Assembly: GCA_964394585.1 (NCBI GenBank)
Contig: CAYMYI010000165.1
Coordinates: 1 to 7,528 of the forward strand
Direction: 5' to 3'
DNA from: CAYUJH01 sp964394585
Lineage (GTDB): Bacteria > Bacteroidota > Bacteroidia > Cytophagales > Flammeovirgaceae
Length of the DNA: 7,528 nt
Shown piece after piece: positions 1 to 6,444 of this stretch. Each line of letters starts with the position of its first letter. Position 1 is the stretch's first letter. The position numbers and the translations under genes are program-made. The notes under the pieces are model-generated. The model had not been told where the DNA came from. It worked only from the letters and a program-made list of their open reading frames with translations, and searched no databases.

Positions 1-584
1 TGAAGTATCCACCACGTAAAGCCGAAATACGGCGGACTACCAAAGAAACCGATATTCATATTGCCTTAAATTTAGATGGAGATGCCCAAGCCGATATTCA
101 AACCGGAATTGGTTTTTTTGATCATATGCTCGAACAGATTGCGAGGCACTCGGGATGCGACCTCAGCATTCGAGTTAAAGGCGATTTGCACATCGACGAG
201 CACCACACCATTGAAGATACTGCCCTAGCCTTAGGCGAGGCGTTTCTACAAGCCCTTGGCGATAAGAAAGGGCTCGAACGCTACGGTTTTTTATTGCCCA
301 TGGACGAGGCTCTTGCCCAAGTAGCACTCGATTTTTCCGGCAGAAACTGGCTAGTATGGGAGGCAGAGTTCAAACGCGAGAAGATAGGAGAGATGCCGAC
401 CGAAATGTTCTATCATTTTTTTAAATCGTTTTCCGATACGGCAAAATGCAACTTGAATATTCGAGTGGAAGGCGACAACGAACACCATAAAATCGAAGCC
501 ATTTTCAAAGCGTTTGCCAAGGCTATCCGCATGGCAATTCAACGCACTTCCGATCGCATACCAAGCACAAAAGGAGTGTTATAA
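1..584 (+). CDS. hisB: Imidazoleglycerol-phosphate dehydratase (HisB C-terminal part), 5' end outside the window
   Basis: This enzyme dehydrates imidazole glycerol phosphate to imidazole acetol phosphate in histidine synthesis, in the cytoplasm. The reading frame is open from the first full codon at base 3, so the gene begins upstream. The family hallmarks are visible: GIGFFDHML around 108-131, the first metal-binding HHTIED at 201-218, the second EHHKIE at 480-497, and the typical C-terminal STKGVL before the TAA stop. The metal-binding histidines and glutamates are intact, so it should be active. The frame runs into a linker-like stretch (YPPRKAEIRRTTKETDI) that resembles the junction in bifunctional HisB, where an N-terminal histidinol-phosphatase domain precedes the dehydratase. 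Bifunctionality is therefore likely, but the phosphatase domain is not in view. No hisH, hisA or hisF follows; the next gene is convergent, so this is the last gene of its transcription unit. The stop overlaps the stop of the photolyase-family gene. Confidence 0.96.
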   Translation, partial: KYPPRKAEIRRTTKETDIHIALNLDGDAQADIQTGIGFFDHMLEQIARHSGCDLSIRVKGDLHIDEHHTIEDTALALGEAFLQALGDKKGLERYGFLLPMDEALAQVALDFSGRNWLVWEAEFKREKIGEMPTEMFYHFFKSFSDTAKCNLNIRVEGDNEHHKIEAIFKAFAKAIRMAIQRTSDRIPSTKGVL

Positions 585-2096
585 CTTGGTGAGCGAATCG
601 ATTTTTCCGATTTGCTTCAGGTACAACGCTCTGTTTTCGGGGATACATAATTTATCCCAAATAGAAGGCAGGGCGTTGAGTACCTCGGGGCGATTCCGCT
701 TTTCCCAGTACGTATCTTTGGCAAAGCGGCTAGCCTTTTCAAAATCTACAATAGGCGAGGGGTAGTCTGTCCCGATTTGGCAATGGTACAACGCTTGTTC
801 GAGCAGGGTGAGTTTCCAGGGCTCGTGTACGAGCGGTGCGGGAATGGTGCGCAATTCAGGAACCCATTGATGGATGAACGTGCCTTCAGGGTCGTGTTGC
901 TTGGCTTGGATAGAGGGATTGTAAATCCGCAAAGGGTGGTACGCCGTAAGCCCTGCTTGCATTTGCAACTGTGGGAAGTGAATCCCTGGTTCAAAATCGA
1001 GGAAAAGCCGAGCCAAGTGCGAGGCTACTGGTTTCCAAGGCAACCACAATGTAAAAGTGGCGAACGTAGCAAGCATGGCACGCATACGGAAGTTAAGGTA
1101 ACCGGTAGCTTGCAAACAACGCATAGAGGCATCTACCATAGGAAAGCCAGTAGTGCCCGAAGCCCACGCATGAAACTTTGCGGCATCGAACGTTCGCCCT
1201 ATGTTATTTAATGCACGGTTGATAGGATGAAATTCCATGCCGCAATCCGATTCAAATTTTTGTAGGTAGTGCCCTCGCCACCACATCCGTTCTTGAAAAC
1301 TCCGAAACGACGATTGAAATTTTTCTTTAAACGAGGATTGCTCGATTGCGTGGATTACCTGCCGCGCCGAAATATTTCCCCAAGCTAAATACGGAGAAAG
1401 GCGGCTGCAACTTTTTCGGCTAGCAAGTGGCTTAGAAAGATGACGATTGTAGTGCGCCGCTCTACCTTCTAGAAACGAATGGAGATACCTTTGGGCAAAC
1501 TGCTCGCCACCCGGTTGGAAATGTGGCTGTGGGGTTTTCCATGCTTTAGGCAAAGGCTTGCCAATCGAACGAATGATTGTGTTTGGTAACGGGATAGGCC
1601 GTAGGAGCTTTAAGTCATTGTGTATTGGTGTGCTGTAAAGCCATTTTTCCATGTCCGCTTGCCAGCCAGCTCGGTGTTTCAACCCTCGGATTACACCATC
1701 TTGCGGAAATTCCTCCCAACCGATGAGGCGTTTTTGGCAAAAGGATTTAAGCCGTTTATCACGCTCAAACGTGCACCAAAGCCCTACTTCTTGGGTAGAA
1801 AAAATGCGTCGAATTTGCACATGCTGCAAAAGTGTTTCTAGTACTGTGATGACCTCCTCAAAAACAACATACAAAGTGCAACCATGCAGGTTGAGTTGGG
1901 TTTGCATATCGTTGAGCGATTGCCAAACGAACCGCCAATGGCGCTCTGACGACTCTTCTGCACGCACCAGAGAGGGTTCAAAGCAAAACAGTAAAATCGT
2001 GGGGATATCATCTTGCATGGCAGCATGCAAAGGCAGGTGGTCTTGTAGGCGTAGGTCGCGTTTAAACCATACGATGTTGCATTCAGATTTTTCCAT
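579..2096 (-). CDS. Cryptochrome/deoxyribodipyrimidine photolyase family flavoprotein
   Basis: This is a 505-residue protein of the photolyase/cryptochrome family, which uses FAD and blue light either to split UV pyrimidine dimers or to signal. The N-terminal photolyase domain begins with IVWFKRDLRLQDH (residues 8-20), the usual antenna-binding Rossmann start. The FAD-binding helical domain covers about 200-430. It contains SRLSPYLAWGNIS (231-243), TGFPMVDASMR (316-326), NFRMRAML (335-342), RIYNP (390-394) and HDPEGTFIHQWVPEL (401-415). Full length is normal for the family. An in-frame TAA two codons before the ATG at 2096 makes this the earliest possible ATG. Several E. coli PhrB active-site and electron-transfer positions differ: NF replaces HN next to the flavin, and EPGIHFPQLQMQAG replaces the Trp-containing GDLAANN region. 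From memory these changes are shared by a whole bacterial subfamily, so they are not decay. Whether it repairs DNA or acts as a photoreceptor cannot be read from the sequence, so I give no symbol. Confidence 0.93.
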   Translation of the reverse strand: MEKSECNIVWFKRDLRLQDHLPLHAAMQDDIPTILLFCFEPSLVRAEESSERHWRFVWQSLNDMQTQLNLHGCTLYVVFEEVITVLETLLQHVQIRRIFSTQEVGLWCTFERDKRLKSFCQKRLIGWEEFPQDGVIRGLKHRAGWQADMEKWLYSTPIHNDLKLLRPIPLPNTIIRSIGKPLPKAWKTPQPHFQPGGEQFAQRYLHSFLEGRAAHYNRHLSKPLASRKSCSRLSPYLAWGNISARQVIHAIEQSSFKEKFQSSFRSFQERMWWRGHYLQKFESDCGMEFHPINRALNNIGRTFDAAKFHAWASGTTGFPMVDASMRCLQATGYLNFRMRAMLATFATFTLWLPWKPVASHLARLFLDFEPGIHFPQLQMQAGLTAYHPLRIYNPSIQAKQHDPEGTFIHQWVPELRTIPAPLVHEPWKLTLLEQALYHCQIGTDYPSPIVDFEKASRFAKDTYWEKRNRPEVLNALPSIWDKLCIPENRALYLKQIGKIDSLTKL

Positions 2097-2150
2097 CTTT
2101 TAGAAAACATACCGTGCGATATAGGTGTTTTTACGGGTTTTTCCACAATG

Positions 2151-2165
2151 TCCTTTCACAAAGGA
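2151..2165. repeat. Perfect inverted repeat TCCTTT-CAC-AAAGGA between divergent genes
   Basis: Two 6-base arms (2151-2156 and 2160-2165) are exact reverse complements around a 3-base centre. The site lies in the 133-base gap between the divergent photolyase-family and RCK/RyR genes, 55 bases from the first start and 64 bases from the second. It could be a repressor or activator site, or a small hairpin in the leader of the + strand gene. It is not followed by a clean T-run, so I do not call it a terminator. A 6-bp repeat can occur by chance. I found no convincing Bacteroidota promoter (TTTG about 19 bases before TAnnTTTG) in the rest of this gap on either strand. Confidence 0.35.
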
Positions 2166-2229
2166 GATATTTCGTATTTTAACCCAAAATCTACGCTAGC
2201 TTATAACCACTTTACCTCTGCATTAGATC

Positions 2230-4239
2230 ATGTTATTCCAACGACGAAAACTTCCTGTTTACTTTGTCCCGGTAGCGGTAGGCCTTCTTATTTTACTCGT
2301 TACTTTTTTTGCACTGTGGGGCTCTTATGCATGGTCTCTAACAAATGAAAATCAAAATTTTGATTTGTTAGGGGCGATATACTCCATTTTTACGATGTTC
2401 CTCATCGATTACAACGAGCCGTATTTCCCCAATTGGCAGTTAGCCGTTGCCTCGTTCTTAGCGGCAATTTTGTTAGGGTTTGGGATACTCACCGCCGCGT
2501 ATCGCTATTTATTTTACAACTGGATGTTGCTGCACATTCGCAGAAAATACACCCGGCATACCATCATTTTTGGTATCGGCAAAATAGGATACCGCATTGC
2601 CGTAGAGTTGCTGAAATCGGGGCACAAAGTAGTTGCCATTGAGCCAAACGGCAAAAATGTAAACATTGTGAAGATTCGGGAAAAGGGAGGTATGGTGATT
2701 ATTGGTACGAATAACGAAGAAGAAGACCTTTTACATGCAGGAATCACCCGTGCAGAAAACTGCCTTATTTTTAAAGACAGCGATGAAAGTAATTTGCAAA
2801 CGGCAAATTTGATTTCGTACATGAACCAAAAAGGGGTGATTAAACAGCATTTACGAGTGCAAATTCTCACCTATGCGTTCCATAACTATAGCTTTTTGAA
2901 AGATTATATGGATGCCTACACAAAAACGAAGACGTTTAACATGGATCCATTTAGTCCATCTTTAGCAGCCGCACAAATTATTTTCGATAGTTTCTCGCCG
3001 CTACGTAATGTACAATACGAAGTAATCACCGACGAAACAAATAAAGTCCAGCGCATACAAAGCTCCGATAATGCAATCATTATCGTGGGTTATACCGATA
3101 CGGCACGAGCTTTTATTATGGAAAATATCATTTTAAGTCATAGTCCGGGGCTTCGAAATCTTAAAATTTTGCTTATCGAAAAAAATGCGAAGCAGTGTGT
3201 CGAAAAGCTTCGTTTTACATTCCCGTTTGTCGACGAGTACCTCGATATTATCCCGATGGAGCTAGAAAACGAGCACTTTTACGGGGCTAGTTTCGAATCG
3301 GAAAGTTTTAAAAGCTATCTACAGAAGCTAAGTGGCGTATATTTCTTTGGCGATGAAGATGCCGTTTTAACCCAGTTAGCGAACAGTTTTCGGCAAACTT
3401 TATATAAGGAAATTGGAGAGCTAGCTACAGTGCCTTTGGTAGTTTGTTTACCGGAAAACTCTCGAGTGATTGATTTGCTCGACCCCGATACCATCCAAAG
3501 CGAGGGGCTCGATATTGAGTTGTTCCAATCGCTCCGAACACATTTCAACATCAATTTTGTAAAACAACTAACCGATACCTGTACAAAAGCCAAGTTAATA
3601 GATGAAATTGGTGTAATCGACGGGATTTCCAAAGCGGTTAATTATTTCTATTCCATAAAATATGAATTTGAATGGCTAATGGACGATGCACAGCGTGCCC
3701 TATTTCAACCGAAGTTGCCGGACTTAGAAGCAATATTTTTGAATGTAAAATTCAAGACTCGCAAGCCAGTTGCCGAATTGGAAACTATTATACTCACCGA
3801 GTTACAGCATATTTTGGATGTGCCGCTTGATAAACTTCGCCCGACTTTCGGAATACAAGCGCGTTGGGATGCTCTTTCTGATTTAAAACAAGATTCTAAC
3901 CGATATGTGGCGCGTCATTTGGAAATTAAGGTGGGGTTTCTCGAAAAAATAGGGCATGATATCGCCCATTTAGATCGTGCGATGGTGGAGCCTTATTTCA
4001 AAGTATTTGCCCCAATAGAACATAAGCGTTGGTGCTCCGAAAAGCTTTGTTTCAAGTTTAAATACGGGCCATTTCCCAATGATAAAAAAATGAAAAAACT
4101 ATTAAAAGATACGCTAAAAACACACGACCAACTTATTGATTATGCGTTGCTTGATAAAGAAATGGAAGATAAAGATTTCAACATGTTTTTATTAATTCCT
4201 GTTTTACAAGGAATGAAAACTATTTTACAGGGAAACTAG
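2230..4239 (+). CDS. Channel-like membrane protein: 2 TM helices, RCK (TrkA-N) NAD-binding domain, C-terminal RyR-type domain
   Basis: This 669-residue inner-membrane protein probably senses a cytoplasmic ligand. Two hydrophobic helices (about residues 9-31 and 71-93) flank a short loop placed like the pore loop of two-helix K+ channels. The loop reads SIFTMFLIDYNEP (52-64) and has no TVGYG-type selectivity filter. A first RCK/TrkA-N Rossmann domain (about 109-235) has an intact GIGKIG (115-120) and an acidic E138 at the end of the second strand, as expected for NAD(H) binding. A second Rossmann-like region begins near 281 (IIIVGYTDTA) and lacks the glycine motif. The C-terminal part (about 545-660) has the bacterial RyR-domain pattern: RWDALSD, SNRYVARHLEIK, EHKRWCSEK (597-605), KYGP and a later THDQL. 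An in-frame TAG two codons upstream leaves ATG 2230 as the only sensible start. It is the first gene of a three-gene cluster. Actual ion conduction is uncertain; it may be a non-conducting sensor. Confidence 0.85.
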   Translation: MLFQRRKLPVYFVPVAVGLLILLVTFFALWGSYAWSLTNENQNFDLLGAIYSIFTMFLIDYNEPYFPNWQLAVASFLAAILLGFGILTAAYRYLFYNWMLLHIRRKYTRHTIIFGIGKIGYRIAVELLKSGHKVVAIEPNGKNVNIVKIREKGGMVIIGTNNEEEDLLHAGITRAENCLIFKDSDESNLQTANLISYMNQKGVIKQHLRVQILTYAFHNYSFLKDYMDAYTKTKTFNMDPFSPSLAAAQIIFDSFSPLRNVQYEVITDETNKVQRIQSSDNAIIIVGYTDTARAFIMENIILSHSPGLRNLKILLIEKNAKQCVEKLRFTFPFVDEYLDIIPMELENEHFYGASFESESFKSYLQKLSGVYFFGDEDAVLTQLANSFRQTLYKEIGELATVPLVVCLPENSRVIDLLDPDTIQSEGLDIELFQSLRTHFNINFVKQLTDTCTKAKLIDEIGVIDGISKAVNYFYSIKYEFEWLMDDAQRALFQPKLPDLEAIFLNVKFKTRKPVAELETIILTELQHILDVPLDKLRPTFGIQARWDALSDLKQDSNRYVARHLEIKVGFLEKIGHDIAHLDRAMVEPYFKVFAPIEHKRWCSEKLCFKFKYGPFPNDKKMKKLLKDTLKTHDQLIDYALLDKEMEDKDFNMFLLIPVLQGMKTILQGN

Positions 4240-4256
4240 TAAACCAATTATTCTGA

Positions 4257-4904
4257 ATGACATACGCTTTAGAGCAATTTAAAAACATCGTTTTACAAGA
4301 ATATAAAGAAGGCATAGAACCTTTGCCCCGGCTTACCTTTCGTCAACTCAAACAAAGTACTTGGTTACCCGAGGCACAAGCAGTTTTTCAACGATTAGAA
4401 GGAAAAAGCGAGCGGCTTCCTATTTTCCCCCGAAATTGGGATCTAACTATCGATACTACCGCCCTTGTGTGGGACGACCCCTTGCATTTTAACCGATACC
4501 GCCGTGCAACGTTACGAGCAGAAATTTACTCCGAAGCTTGGAAAGGTTTTCAAAAAATGAAATACTCCGATTTTTGCCGAAAACACGAAGGCGAATGCTT
4601 GAAAGCGGCATTGGCAGGAGCTGTATGGCACAATCGGCACGCTGAGGAAGCCTTTGGGCGTTCGGAAACTCCCGGCGATTTAGGAGGGATGGGATCCGCA
4701 GGTTGGAAATACCGCGCTTGGCAAGATTACCTCCAAGACCTAGCGGCAACCGTTTGTACGTTTCGTATCGTACGCTTTTCCACATGGGATGAGCTTATGG
4801 TGAACCGCCGGTTAGTGCGCTTGGGCGAATTGCTCATGGCACCTACCGAAGAGCAAACCGAAATTCTTTTGAATTATGTGAAGCGCCGAATAGAAAACGC
4901 ATGA
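4257..4904 (+). CDS. Uncharacterised 215-residue soluble protein
   Basis: I do not recognise this family. The protein has no signal peptide and no membrane segment, so it is probably cytoplasmic. It is rich in tryptophan (W36, W61, W72, W95, W124, W150, W155, W177) and in charged residues. A glycine-rich turn, DLGGMGSAGW (141-150), lies between two mostly helical-looking stretches, and a charged helix closes the C-terminus (about 198-213). No nucleotide-binding, protease, nuclease or transferase motif stands out. The start is fixed: the codon directly before ATG 4257 is an in-frame TGA. Spacing supports a true gene in an operon: 17 bases after the RCK/RyR gene, and its TGA overlaps the ATG of the acyltransferase gene (ATGA, 4901-4904), which suggests translational coupling. 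Its function may be tied to the channel-like protein or to lipid metabolism, by context only. Confidence 0.8.
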   Translation: MTYALEQFKNIVLQEYKEGIEPLPRLTFRQLKQSTWLPEAQAVFQRLEGKSERLPIFPRNWDLTIDTTALVWDDPLHFNRYRRATLRAEIYSEAWKGFQKMKYSDFCRKHEGECLKAALAGAVWHNRHAEEAFGRSETPGDLGGMGSAGWKYRAWQDYLQDLAATVCTFRIVRFSTWDELMVNRRLVRLGELLMAPTEEQTEILLNYVKRRIENA

Positions 4905-5533
4905 TTTATCCGCAACAACACCCTTTGTATACCCCGCTTTGGGCAGCTTATTTCCGTTGGATTATCGCCCGAAACTTTCATGGTTTCTATGTAGAAAACT
5001 CGCTGCCAAAGCGCAATGCCGGGTTGCTCGTATTAGCCAACCATTTTAGCTGGTGGGATGGCTTTTTTGTGCATCACCTCAATCGGCTACATTTTAAAAG
5101 GCAATTTCATGTGATGATGCTCGAAGAAAACCTACAGAAAAATAAATTTTTACGCTACTCGGGGGCTTACTCGGTCAACCGCTCGGGGCGCAGTTTAGTA
5201 GAAACTCTTCAGTTTACAAATCAGCTGTTAGAATCGCCCCGCAATATGGTGCTAATCTTCCCGCAAGGCACTATTAAATCGGCATTTCAACAAAGTTTTC
5301 TGGTGGAAAAAGGAGCATATCGGGTCGTAGCGCAAAACCCAACGTTGCAAGTAGCCACTGTAGCTATATTTGTCGATTATTTTGAAAAGAAAAAACCTGG
5401 GGTCTATGTGTATGTGGAGGAAATGAGCGACCCGGCAAAGGGGGATTTTATGTTATTCAAACAGAAATATGTGGATTTTCAAGAGCGAATGCGTGCAGAA
5501 CATGGGGAACGCTCGCAAGCCTACTCATCTTAG
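4901..5533 (+). CDS. PlsC-type lysophospholipid (1-acylglycerol-3-phosphate) acyltransferase family protein
   Basis: Enzymes of this family move a fatty acyl chain onto a glycerophosphate or another hydroxyl acceptor at the inner face of the membrane. The 210-residue protein has the conserved blocks in order: the catalytic HX4D in NHFSWWDGFF (47-56, H48 and D53), the acceptor-binding block RYSGAYSVNR (85-94), the FPQGT block (120-124), and the hydrophobic ATVAIFVDYF segment (152-161). The third block has Gln where the classic FPEGT has Glu, which is tolerated in many relatives. There is no strong transmembrane helix, so it is probably a peripheral membrane protein. The start overlaps the stop of the preceding gene by four bases. 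Phosphatidic-acid synthesis is one possible role, but specialised relatives acylate ornithine lipids or carotenoid glycosides, so the acceptor is unknown and I give no symbol. The stop overlaps the convergent gene by four bases. Confidence 0.9.
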   Translation: MIYPQQHPLYTPLWAAYFRWIIARNFHGFYVENSLPKRNAGLLVLANHFSWWDGFFVHHLNRLHFKRQFHVMMLEENLQKNKFLRYSGAYSVNRSGRSLVETLQFTNQLLESPRNMVLIFPQGTIKSAFQQSFLVEKGAYRVVAQNPTLQVATVAIFVDYFEKKKPGVYVYVEEMSDPAKGDFMLFKQKYVDFQERMRAEHGERSQAYSS

Positions 5534-6315
5534 GGGGAATCTTGCTTGTTATCGAAACCACTTCTGTCTAGAATTTCTCCTTTCATTATGGCATCACGAA
5601 TGGCAAAAATAATTTGATCGAGTTCTTGTACCTCGCTATGTACGCGCCTCATTAGCTCTTCTTTTTCTTCGGGCGAGCTACTGTGTTCAAAGAGTTGAGC
5701 AAGCCCTAAAAGCCTGGCAACTGGTGCACGCAATTTGTGCGCATTGATGAATGCATACTCGGCAAGCACTTTGTTTTTTTGCTGTATTTCTGCGGTGCGG
5801 CTCCGAATCATCTGTTCTAAATTGCCATTGATGGAAACAATCATCTCGTTTGCCATTTCGAGTTCTTCTTGCTGCTGTGCCATTTCTTCTTTGGCGGTTT
5901 TCAGTTCGTCATCTTTCAATTGTAACAATTTGATGAGTTTTTTGCGTTGTGTACTTCGCAAATAAATGCCAACTCCTAATCCTAAGAGGAGTAACCCCAC
6001 TAATACCGCGATGATACCTTGCTGCCTTTCAAGGGTTTGCTGGAGTTGCGCTTTCTGAGCCAAATGGATTTCTTGCAGTAATCGCTGCGATTTAATTACC
6101 CAATGAGTTATGCGCTGCATTTCAGCTTGTTCTAGTAGGTAGCGTGCTGTTTTTTCCGCTTCAGCGAGCTTACCTCGTTGTGTCAGACTTGTGGCAGAAT
6201 CGTACAATAGCCGAAGCGTACGTTCACTAGGTTGTAAACGAGCATACGCAGCACAGGAAGTTGCCATAATTAGCCCTGAGATGGTAAGTAAGATGTAAGC
6301 GTATCGTCTGAACAA
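5530..6315 (-). CDS. Membrane sensor-like protein with histidine-kinase dimerisation (DHp) domain but no ATPase domain
   Basis: The 261-residue protein begins with a signal peptide (residues 1-26), with either signal peptidase I cleavage after AYA or a weak lipobox around C21. A short periplasmic helical stretch (about 30-65) looks like a single TPR unit. A membrane helix follows (101-119), then a charged coiled coil (about 122-185) and a histidine-kinase H-box (FINAHKLRAPVARLLGL, H193) with both DHp helices (183-244). It ends 17 residues later, where a kinase would begin its ATP-binding domain. No reading frame for that domain exists further along the - strand. The residue after His is Lys, not the usual acidic one, so self-phosphorylation is unlikely. 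It may be phosphorylated by, or pair with, another kinase. The start is TTG at 6315: an in-frame TGA lies two codons upstream, and the first inner ATG would destroy the signal peptide. It lies downstream of the lipid kinase gene on the same strand. Confidence 0.72.
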   Translation of the reverse strand: MFRRYAYILLTISGLIMATSCAAYARLQPSERTLRLLYDSATSLTQRGKLAEAEKTARYLLEQAEMQRITHWVIKSQRLLQEIHLAQKAQLQQTLERQQGIIAVLVGLLLLGLGVGIYLRSTQRKKLIKLLQLKDDELKTAKEEMAQQQEELEMANEMIVSINGNLEQMIRSRTAEIQQKNKVLAEYAFINAHKLRAPVARLLGLAQLFEHSSSPEEKEELMRRVHSEVQELDQIIFAIRDAIMKGEILDRSGFDNKQDSP

Positions 6316-6318
6316 TGC

Positions 6319-6363
6319 TCAAAGAGTTTTTAGTAAAGATATGAACCGTTCGCAGATAAACAT
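6319..6363 (-). other. Short 14-codon in-frame upstream reading frame before the TTG start
   Basis: On the - strand an ATG at 6363 opens a 14-codon frame, MFICERFISLLKTL, that stops at TGA (6319-6321), two codons before the TTG start of the DHp protein and in the same frame. It may be a chance ATG, a leader peptide, or a trace of a longer N-terminus cut by a stop mutation. The hydrophobic signal sequence right after the TTG favours chance or a leader. Confidence 0.25.
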
Positions 6364-6444
6364 ATCTATTTTATTACGTTCTGCCTTCCACTTAGTTAAA
6401 AGTGCGGTAGTTTTCCTACAGATTATTAACAATTTTAGTGTATC

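Noticed and set aside
777..1211. Open reading frame on the + strand antisense to the photolyase-family gene
   Set aside because: It is a shadow of a well-conserved coding region; its product is low-complexity, Arg/Gly-rich and resembles no known domain.
1651..2103. 150-codon + strand frame antisense to the start of the photolyase-family gene
   Set aside because: Ser/Cys/Arg-rich product typical of a reverse-frame shadow; the - strand frame has clear family motifs.
2213..2220. TACCTCTG as a possible -7 box of the RCK/RyR gene
   Set aside because: One mismatch to TAnnTTTG and no TTTG at the right distance upstream.
2148..2348. 66-codon frame starting upstream of the RCK/RyR gene
   Set aside because: It overlaps the first 119 bases of the clear membrane protein in another frame and shows no domain; the inverted repeat covers its first codons.
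4904..5530. Missing ATPase domain of the sensor-like gene hidden by a frameshift
   Set aside because: No long - strand frame exists here, and the + strand is filled by an intact acyltransferase gene.
6389..6404. Hairpin CACTT-AGTTAA-AAGTG between lipid kinase and DHp gene as a terminator
   Set aside because: The stem is only five A/T-rich pairs and no T-run follows on the - strand.
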